Below are positions 16,304 through 21,103 of a stretch of DNA of 21,103 nucleotides, one piece after another. The stretch comes from Treponema sp. (GTDB lineage: Bacteria; Spirochaetota; Spirochaetia; Treponematales; Treponemataceae), in NCBI GenBank assembly GCA_017617145.1, contig JAFZWX010000159.1, positions 1-21,103 on the forward strand, read 5' to 3'. Position numbers and translations under genes: made by a program. Every line of letters starts with the position of its first letter. The stretch's first letter is position 1. The notes under the pieces were generated by a model. It did not search any database. It saw only the letters and a program-made list of their open reading frames with translations, and was not told the origin of the DNA.

Positions 16304-16586
16304 AAAGATTCTGATTTGGATTGGCAGCTTATTTGTTGCCATATTCACGGTTCTTCTTGTTAGAGATTCCCGGGTCAAGCCCGAGAATGACACGGTTGAA
16401 CAAGATATAAGGGAGGATGATATTGATGAAATCAATGCTAAGGCGGCTAAGAAACGGGAGGAAGCGATTGCTCGTATTGAGCATGCTGATGCTCGTACTT
16501 TGTCCGAAGGTTATGGCTCAGTCTGTGACGCAATCTCAGACGGAAAAGCAAGATTCAGAAAGCGTTGCGGCAGAGCTGACAATTGA
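16278..16586 (+). CDS. membrane-anchored coiled-coil protein, inner-membrane spanin-like
   Basis: A 102-residue protein with one N-terminal transmembrane helix (about 10-28, ILIWIGSLFVAIFTVLLV) and a charged helical rest, resembling inner-membrane spanin subunits that help disrupt the outer membrane. ATG 16278 overlaps the end of the holin gene by 26 nt; AAGG lies at about 16267-16271. Residues 29-38 (RDSRVKPEND) come from a dispersed palindromic repeat inserted in frame. The 3' half overlaps the next gene in another frame, as in nested Rz/Rz1 pairs. Low similarity to known spanins is expected because that family is defined by topology. Confidence 0.45.
   Translation: MKKVWEVIKKILIWIGSLFVAIFTVLLVRDSRVKPENDTVEQDIREDDIDEINAKAAKKREEAIARIEHADARTLSEGYGSVCDAISDGKARFRKRCGRADN
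16365..16391. repeat. 27-nt dispersed palindromic repeat inside a gene
   Basis: The unit begins GATTCCCGGGTCAAG and ends CCCGAGAATGAC. Arms ATTCCCGGGT and GCCCGAGAAT pair around CAA with two wobble positions. From memory, a sequence of this type is a repeated intergenic and intragenic palindrome in several unrelated bacterial genomes, coding the peptide SRVKPEND in this frame. It is a GC-rich island in this gene. Confidence 0.65.
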
Positions 16587-16860
16587 GGAAGTTATGGAAA
16601 TTGCAGAAGAAGAAATTGAGCGAACAGCTCAGGAGGCAGTTAAGGCTGCTTTACTGGAAGTTGGCGGCGAGCTGGCTTATGAAAAAGAGAGAGCTGAAGA
16701 ACTGGAAAGACAGAAGCTGGCTCTTGAAATAGAAAACAAAAAGCTTAAGGAAGAATGCCAGAAGAAAGACAAAAACTTTCTTTATGGTGTTTTGATTGGT
16801 GGAACTGGTGGCGTGGTGCTTATCAGTGTAGTTATGGGATTGCTTGGAGGAATAAAATGA
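16426..16860 (+). CDS. signal-peptide, coiled-coil and C-terminal membrane protein, possible single-protein spanin
   Basis: 144 residues from ATG 16426, chosen because GGGAGG at 16411-16416 gives a 9-nt spacer; the upstream ATG 16417 lies too close to that site. A basic N-terminus (RRLRNGRKR) and hydrophobic core LLVLSMLMLVLCPKVMA form a signal peptide, with VMA/Q (residues 29-32) as a good signal peptidase I site. C26 sits in LVLC, which is not a normal lipobox. Residues about 50-115 are a long charged coiled coil. Residues about 118-141 (FLYGVLIGGTGGVVLISVVM) form a C-terminal transmembrane helix. It overlaps the previous gene out of frame by 161 nt. The layout is that of unimolecular spanins (outer-membrane anchor, coil, inner-membrane anchor), except that the lipid anchor is uncertain. 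The stop overlaps the next start (ATGA). Confidence 0.5.
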   Translation: MKSMLRRLRNGRKRLLVLSMLMLVLCPKVMAQSVTQSQTEKQDSESVAAELTIEEVMEIAEEEIERTAQEAVKAALLEVGGELAYEKERAEELERQKLALEIENKKLKEECQKKDKNFLYGVLIGGTGGVVLISVVMGLLGGIK

Positions 16861-17411
16861 TTTTTGATAAGAACAAGGTTCGGGGAATGGTGACGGTTAC
16901 TGTGCGTGATAAGGACGGTAATATTAAATGTTTTGAACGCAGCTTGTGGAGACGAATGTTCGGACTTAAAGCAAAGCCGATGATTTTCAAGCATCACAAC
17001 ACCATCACTACTCAGGGAGATGGACTACTTGCGGATCTGATGATTAGTAATCCTGTTCAGAACAAGGTGGATGCAACTTATGGTTATATGATTGTCGGAA
17101 CCGGCTGGACCGGAAGCAGTCCTAAGAACAATACGAATGTAAACACTTCAACCGGAACTTATAAAAAACTTGATTCAACTTTCCCGAAATTGCAGGCAGC
17201 ATTTGGACAGACAGGACAGAATGTTGTTTTGTACCGCACAAGCTTTGCTGCAGGAGATTTGAACGCAAATGGTATAAACGAAGTTGCACTGATGAACGGA
17301 AACAACGCACAGGCAAAATGTCTTGCTTATGCACAGATAAGCCCTGCTGTAAATGTAACAAGTGCGGACAGTCTTCAGATTGACTGGCAGATAACTGTAA
17401 GCGGAAGCTGA
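16857..17411 (+). CDS. phage virion protein, tail fibre/baseplate-like
   Basis: A 184-residue protein starting at ATG 16857 with GGAGG at 16846-16850; the frame is open further upstream but that part is a shadow of the previous gene. The region KHHNTITTQGDGLLADLMIS, then YGYMIVGTGWTGSSPKNN and RTSFAAGDLNANGINEVALM, follows the pattern 'n.it..G...l...l......ia.G.g....a.......l............v......g.i.E.gl.n' seen in small phage tail and fibre-tip structural proteins. No signal peptide or enzyme motif is seen. Function as a receptor-contact or tip component is inferred. Confidence 0.45.
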   Translation: MIFDKNKVRGMVTVTVRDKDGNIKCFERSLWRRMFGLKAKPMIFKHHNTITTQGDGLLADLMISNPVQNKVDATYGYMIVGTGWTGSSPKNNTNVNTSTGTYKKLDSTFPKLQAAFGQTGQNVVLYRTSFAAGDLNANGINEVALMNGNNAQAKCLAYAQISPAVNVTSADSLQIDWQITVSGS

Positions 17412-17413
17412 TT

Positions 17414-18706
17414 ATGAGCAACACAGTTCTAGGAAACAAACAGGAATATACATTCTATCAGGAAACTCACGAAATTGAGCTTGATGATGATGAATGGATT
17501 GAAATGGAAGGTGAAATTGTTGATGAACAAGTTATTGTTGGATTCAGAGAAACCTGTCCTAAAGCATCACAAAGTACAACCGTGCAGATTGGCTTTTACT
17601 ATAAACCGCCTGATTCTGAATGGTATTGGGATTATATGTATGGTGACCCATACAGACCAATTGTTCCTGTTGTATTCAGCTGCAACAATAATGGAAATCT
17701 TACGGAGTGCCTGAACCAGAGCTTTTTTGAAGTAGCTTTAAGTAATAGAAGCGAAGGCTGGGTTGTGATGAATGTAACACTGAAAAGAGCACTTGCGAAA
17801 AATGAAGTTGTTCTGTTTGGTGTTTATTCTGACCAGTTAGGAATTGCCGGAATTGATTGTGCGGATGCAGACAGCGTTTCGAGCTATTACTATTTTTCAC
17901 ATGCAGACAGACGAAACTATAATTCGGCAATTGATTATGTTTCTTCACAGGCTTTTCTTAATAAGCAAGGCAAGGTAACTTGCGAATACTACCCGATGAT
18001 TTACCTGGAATATGTAAATGCAGTTGAATCTGTTGCGTACACCAGAACTGTACTTGGGAATGTGGGAGCCTCTACTCTGCTTAGTAAGAGAGGTGTTTAT
18101 AAAAGAAACAAAAATATTACGATGGCTGCCATTGCTCTTATATGGCGAAAAGGTGCTTATAAAAAAACTGTTGGAACTACTGCAGGAGTTTCAGAAGCTG
18201 AAAGCAGAAAGCTTTTGATGACAAGACAGACTGTATCTGGAACAACTACAATTGATAACTCAGGCCGAAAACTTAGAGCTGTTAGAAGTATTCAGAACAA
18301 CGGAGGCTTTTCAAGCTCCTACAGAAGAATGCTTATTAAAAGAATCTGTAATTCGGAAACAGTTGGACCTACAGAAACCGTACAAAGATTTCTTTTGATT
18401 ATCAGAAAGCTGGTTTTGACAAAAGGAATAAATGACAGTTCTACACACAAGGCGAACTATAAAAAGCTTGTCCTGGCAAATACTGAGAATGTGGATGCTG
18501 TTTCTAAAAAAAGCCAGAGTATCAGAAATATTGAATCTACTGTGGATGCACAGACAGTTCCGTTTGCTTCTAGGCTTTTCTTCCGTACAGTGCAGACTAT
18601 TTCGGGATTCTGGGATTGGATTCGTGGGAAGATTCGGGAAGCTAATAATGTGATAACTTTGTTCTGTCCGATTGCGGATGAAATAATTTTGGAGTGTAAG
18701 ATTTGA
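17414..18706 (+). CDS. large phage structural protein, probable tail fibre
   Basis: A 430-residue protein starting 2 nt after the previous stop. Residues 1 to about 210 look beta-rich and globular, with many aromatic residues (FYYKPPDSEWYWDYMYGDPY). Residues about 215-400 contain loose repeats rich in basic and hydroxyl residues (for example SKRGVYKRNKN, RRMLIKRICNSETVG, RKLVLTKGINDSSTH, KKLVLANTENVDAVS), as expected of a repetitive fibre shaft. No enzyme motif was found and I do not recognise a named family. Position between virion proteins and a baseplate-like protein supports a host-contact role. Confidence 0.4.
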   Translation: MSNTVLGNKQEYTFYQETHEIELDDDEWIEMEGEIVDEQVIVGFRETCPKASQSTTVQIGFYYKPPDSEWYWDYMYGDPYRPIVPVVFSCNNNGNLTECLNQSFFEVALSNRSEGWVVMNVTLKRALAKNEVVLFGVYSDQLGIAGIDCADADSVSSYYYFSHADRRNYNSAIDYVSSQAFLNKQGKVTCEYYPMIYLEYVNAVESVAYTRTVLGNVGASTLLSKRGVYKRNKNITMAAIALIWRKGAYKKTVGTTAGVSEAESRKLLMTRQTVSGTTTIDNSGRKLRAVRSIQNNGGFSSSYRRMLIKRICNSETVGPTETVQRFLLIIRKLVLTKGINDSSTHKANYKKLVLANTENVDAVSKKSQSIRNIESTVDAQTVPFASRLFFRTVQTISGFWDWIRGKIREANNVITLFCPIADEIILECKI

Positions 18707-18996
18707 AAAGGATTTATAAAAGTAAAACTAAGCTCAGGATTTTAATAGATACTAAGTGTGATTTATCGGGATTTCAGACTGTTTCGATTATGGCAAAAAA
18801 GCCGGATGATACGACTGTGAGTTTTCCTGCAGTTGTAAAGGATGTTGAAAAAGGAATCATCTTTTATGATGTTCAGACTGTGGATGAAATAGATGTGGCT
18901 GGCTGGTGGACGTTCTGGCCAGAAGTTGTTTTTGATGATGACAGGACTGCCTGTGGACGGGCTGAGAAAGTGTTTGTTTATGAAGAAGGTAGATGA
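18703..18996 (+). CDS. small phage baseplate/fibre-attachment (BppU-like) domain protein
   Basis: 97 residues from TTG 18703, which overlaps the previous TGA stop (TTGA); GGAG at 18691-18694 is the ribosome binding site. The pattern IDTKCDLSGFQTVSIMAKKP, DDTTVSFPAVV, KGIIFYDVQTVDEIDVAGWW, TFWPEVVFDD matches a widespread single-domain phage protein ('...d.s.a..v.i.v.kPdg....w.a.v....i.y.t...did..G.w...a.v...g....g....f.V'), related to baseplate upper-protein N-terminal domains that attach fibres. The C-terminus VFVYEEGR also fits. Confidence 0.5.
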   Translation: MKRIYKSKTKLRILIDTKCDLSGFQTVSIMAKKPDDTTVSFPAVVKDVEKGIIFYDVQTVDEIDVAGWWTFWPEVVFDDDRTACGRAEKVFVYEEGR

Positions 18997-19306
18997 CCAT
19001 GTTCCAATTGAATTTTGTCATGCGGCAAAAGATTTTGTATTGGAAATATCTGGCGATGTGAAGATTTATAAACAATTCTGCTCTCTTGAAAAAAACATCA
19101 GCGAAGAAGCTTTGAAGTTTGCTGCCTGGTGGGAGCTTGGAAGATTTCTTGAGAACAGACATTCAATTGCTTTATTAAATGACAATATTGATGAGGTCTA
19201 TAGAACAATAGAAATGAATAATGTTTTAGATGGATTTAATCAGCTTCAATTAAAGCTGGTTTTATTTTACAGGCTGCTTAAAAAAAATGGGATGATAGAT
19301 GAATAG
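18980..19306 (+). CDS. small helical protein of unknown function
   Basis: 108 residues from ATG 18980, overlapping the end of the previous gene by 17 nt; no clear Shine-Dalgarno site is present, so coupling is likely. It is mostly alpha-helical with amphipathic segments (ISEEALKFAAWWELGRFLEN, FNQLQLKLVLFYRLLKKNGM). No enzyme, membrane or DNA-binding motif was recognised. It lies between a baseplate-type protein and a replicative helicase and overlaps the helicase start by 8 nt, so it could belong to either module. Confidence 0.6.
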   Translation: MKKVDDHVPIEFCHAAKDFVLEISGDVKIYKQFCSLEKNISEEALKFAAWWELGRFLENRHSIALLNDNIDEVYRTIEMNNVLDGFNQLQLKLVLFYRLLKKNGMIDE

Positions 19307-20723
19307 CACTGAAATATCTGAGAATGAGAGACTCGCTATAGAAGAGCTTAGCCGGGATCTGCGTGCCAATAAGTTTGTGACCGGTGAAATGCAGTTTACC
19401 GATGTTACAAACTGCGACTATTTTCTCAAAGCTTATGGAGATATTATCCGCTATTGTATTACCTGGAACAAGTTTCTTTTCTGGAACGGAACTAACTGGG
19501 ATATTGATACTCGTGGCCGTGTTGCTGAACGCTGTAAAATATTTGTTCATAAAATGTATCGTGGAATGCGTTATATTACCGATCGTCAGCTGGAAGCAGC
19601 TTTTGAAAAACATCTTATAAAAAGTGAAAGCTTCCGCCGTATTCAGGCATTGGAAGGACTTTTGAAAATAAGTGAAGAAATTAAGGTTGAAGATTTTGAG
19701 CTTGATACAAACAATTATTATTTTAATGTTGATAAATATACACTGAATCTCAAAACAATGAGAGTTATGGAACCGAACCAAAAACATCTTATTACAAAGA
19801 AAAGCAATTTTATTTTTGAGAAAGGCACAGACTGTCCGACCTGGAATCTTTTTTTGATGCAGATATTCAACAAGGATTTGCAGCTTATCCGCTTTATTCA
19901 AAAAGCTATGGGCTATGCTTTGAGCGGCGATGTAAGTGAACAATGCCTTTTTATTTTATGGGGAACAGGTGCAAACGGTAAATCTACTTTCTTAAATGTA
20001 ATGCTGGAGCTTTTTGGAGATTATGCAACAAGTACAGGCATTGAAACTTTTATGAAGAAAAACAGTGAACAGAGCAACGACCTGGCAAGACTTAAAGGAC
20101 TGCGCCTTGTTACCACAAGTGAAATTGAACAAGGCCGACAAATTAGTGAAAGCCTTATAAAAGTGGTAACCGGAGAGGATGCTCTGACCGCAAGATTCTT
20201 GTACGGAGAGTATTTTTCTTTTAAGCCGACCTTTAAGATTTTTATGGCGACAAATCATAAGCCGAAAATCCGGGGTGCTGATAACGGTATCTGGAGGCGT
20301 ATTAAAATGATTCCTTTTACCGTGACTATCCCTCCGGAGCAGAGAGATAAAAATCTGACCGCAAAACTGATTGCAGAAAACTCCGGAATCTTGAACTGGC
20401 TTTTGAAAGGCTATGCGATGTGGAAGAAAGAAGGACTTGAAGAGCCAGATGCCGTAAGAGAAGCAAATGAAGAATACAGAATGGATATGGATAGCGTTGG
20501 AACTTTCGTGACTGACTGCCTGGAGCTGGATGCGTCTTTACAGTGGCGGCTTCCTACAAATCTGCTTTATCAGACTTATATCAAATGGTGCAATAAAAAC
20601 AATGAACGTGTAATGAGTCAGAAGTGGCTTGGTATGAGAATGAGTGAAAAAGGATTTAAGCGTGTTATCACAAATGGACAGCGGCTCTGGTGTGGGCTGG
20701 CGGTGAAACTGGAATGGAGATAA
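19299..20723 (+). CDS. D5/P4-type phage replicative helicase, C-terminal primase-helicase part
   Basis: An ATP-driven replication helicase of the SF3/D5 group, 474 residues. Residues about 55-175 form the D5_N-like region. Residues about 215-345 are the helicase core: Walker A GTGANGKST 222-230, LVTTSEIEQG near 270-279 in the Walker B position, sensor motif MATNHKP 316-322, then RGADNGIWRRIKMIPF with arginines 333-334 typical of the family. A winged-helix-like C-terminal part follows (LYQTYIKWCNKNNERVMSQK, about 427-446). Full P4-alpha or D5 proteins have an additional N-terminal primase domain, which is absent here, so a separate primase may exist outside the window. Its presence in a late structural block and next to the repeat array suggests it acts at an origin there, though this is inference. 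Confidence 0.85.
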   Translation: MNSTEISENERLAIEELSRDLRANKFVTGEMQFTDVTNCDYFLKAYGDIIRYCITWNKFLFWNGTNWDIDTRGRVAERCKIFVHKMYRGMRYITDRQLEAAFEKHLIKSESFRRIQALEGLLKISEEIKVEDFELDTNNYYFNVDKYTLNLKTMRVMEPNQKHLITKKSNFIFEKGTDCPTWNLFLMQIFNKDLQLIRFIQKAMGYALSGDVSEQCLFILWGTGANGKSTFLNVMLELFGDYATSTGIETFMKKNSEQSNDLARLKGLRLVTTSEIEQGRQISESLIKVVTGEDALTARFLYGEYFSFKPTFKIFMATNHKPKIRGADNGIWRRIKMIPFTVTIPPEQRDKNLTAKLIAENSGILNWLLKGYAMWKKEGLEEPDAVREANEEYRMDMDSVGTFVTDCLELDASLQWRLPTNLLYQTYIKWCNKNNERVMSQKWLGMRMSEKGFKRVITNGQRLWCGLAVKLEWR

Positions 20724-20890
20724 AAAATCAAAAAAATCTGTTGGTGGAGAGAAATATACAGAGTCTCTTGAGAAGATAATAAAGAATCCTTGTATCTTAT
20801 GTTGAAAAGTACTTATATTATCGTCTATCATGTGCAGATTTGATTAGAGCTTACTCCATAGTATTTTTCATATCAACAACGAAACTGTAT

Positions 20891-20965
20891 CTATTAAATG
20901 TAGAAGAATTCTCATCTATTAACCGTAGAAGAATTCTCATCTATTAACCGTAGAAGAATTCTCAC
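20891..20965. repeat. three tandem 25-bp repeats
   Basis: Units at 20891-20915, 20916-20940 and 20941-20965 share the pattern CTATTAA, two or three variable bases, TAGAAGAATTCTCA. The first differs at two positions (ATG against CCG region) and the third in the last base. A partial fourth unit (GTATTAAAT) begins at 20966. Each unit has an AGAATTCT core at a constant 25-nt spacing (20905, 20930, 20955). Regular spacing near 2.4 helical turns suggests protein-bound iterons or operators. Confidence 0.85.
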
Positions 20966-20969
20966 GTAT

Positions 20970-21026
20970 TAAATCATGTAAAAATCTAACCGAAATCTAA
21001 CCGTAAATCATGTTAGAATTCTAACC
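20970..21026. repeat. mosaic of short direct repeats next to the 25-bp array
   Basis: TAAATCATGT occurs at 20970-20979 and 21004-21013. AAATCTAACCG occurs in exact tandem at 20982-20992 and 20993-21003, with a related TTCTAACCG near 21019. A fourth AGAATTCT core lies at 21015-21022 within the palindrome TTAGAATTCTAA. The block continues the theme of the 25-bp array. Confidence 0.8.
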
Positions 21027-21030
21027 GAAA

Positions 21031-21103
21031 TTATTTAGGTTTGATGGACATTTTCAGGAGCTGTTCCTGGAGAATGTCCACATTCTTTTTCAGTTCAAGC
21101 AGA
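21031..21103 (-). CDS. 3' end of a minus-strand gene (partial)
   Basis: Read on the minus strand, the last 23 codons give LLELKKNVDILQEQLLKMSI then KPK and a TAA stop at 21033-21031. The leucine-rich spacing is a short coiled coil typical of C-terminal oligomerising tails of DNA-binding or replication proteins, but the family cannot be named. It converges on the helicase gene across the repeat region. Confidence 0.5.
   Translation of the reverse strand, partial: LLELKKNVDILQEQLLKMSIKPK

Larger units (their letters stand above)
20724..21030. other. convergent intergenic region with repeats
   Basis: No plausible gene lies on either strand between the helicase stop and the minus-strand stop at 21031-21033. 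Bases 20724-20890 show no clear terminator, promoter or RNA gene. The rest holds the tandem repeat block annotated separately. Confidence 0.6.

Noticed and set aside
16755..16856. Earlier start for the virion protein at ATG 16755
   Set aside because: GGAGG at 16846-16850 and the ATGA overlap fix the start at 16857; the upstream part is a shadow of the coiled-coil gene.
18893..18979. Earlier start for the small helical protein
   Set aside because: The upstream stretch lies fully inside the BppU-like gene in another frame and reads as non-native sequence.
19278..19943. 221-codon minus-strand open frame opposite the helicase gene
   Set aside because: It lies over a clear conserved helicase gene, has low-complexity composition and no recognisable motif.
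20891..20965. Possible CRISPR array
   Set aside because: The 25-bp units adjoin directly with no unique spacers, so they are tandem repeats.

Overview
This window looks like a tailed-phage genome or integrated prophage of a Gram-negative host that uses clear Shine-Dalgarno sites (AAGGAGG, GGGAGG, GGAGG) and TTG, GTG and possibly ATA starts. The AT-rich composition, the dispersed short palindromes carried inside genes and the lysis genes suited to an outer-membrane host fit a gut or rumen spirochaete such as Treponema. That host guess is inference, not proof. Use of Shine-Dalgarno sites argues against Bacteroidota. All genes run on the + strand except a fragment at the right edge.

Layout. (1) 1-2332: head module, with the tail end of an upstream gene, an HK97-fold major capsid protein, a head-tail connector and a probable neck or tail-completion protein. 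(2) 2333-12786: a cargo cassette with an extended -10 promoter overlapping a dyad. It holds hsdR, hsdM, a YhcG/DUF1016 PDDEXK nuclease, hsdS and two tandem KAP-family P-loop NTPases, and closes with a weak intrinsic-terminator-like hairpin. Gene gaps in this operon are only 1 to 12 nt. (3) 12794-15204: tail module, a tail-tube-like protein and a tail hub/baseplate-like protein. Each is preceded at exactly the same distance by a conserved dyad element, with a -10-like hexamer so close to the ATG that the mRNA may be leaderless. (4) 15216-16860: lysis module, with an XhlA-like membrane protein that appears to start at ATA, an NlpC/P60-like endopeptidase, a holin candidate, and two out-of-frame overlapping membrane/coiled-coil proteins resembling spanins. 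(5) 16857-19306: virion fibre/baseplate proteins and a small helical protein. (6) 19299-20723: a D5/P4-type replicative helicase without an N-terminal primase domain. (7) 20724-21103: a convergent intergenic region with 25-bp tandem repeats and shorter repeats, ending in the 3' end of a minus-strand gene.

How it fits together. The phage supplies head, tail, lysis and helicase genes, and the cassette adds a host- or phage-protecting restriction system with extra ATPases. The cassette has its own promoter and terminator-like end and stops just upstream of the tail promoter element, which is the architecture expected of a phage-borne 'moron' that does not disturb late transcription. The most unusual points are the RM + DUF1016 + twin KAP operon, the paired tail-gene upstream elements, the ATA start, the palindromes inserted in frame in two genes, and the possible single-protein spanin. 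No tape-measure gene is visible between tail tube and hub, so the virion may be atypical or the prophage rearranged.
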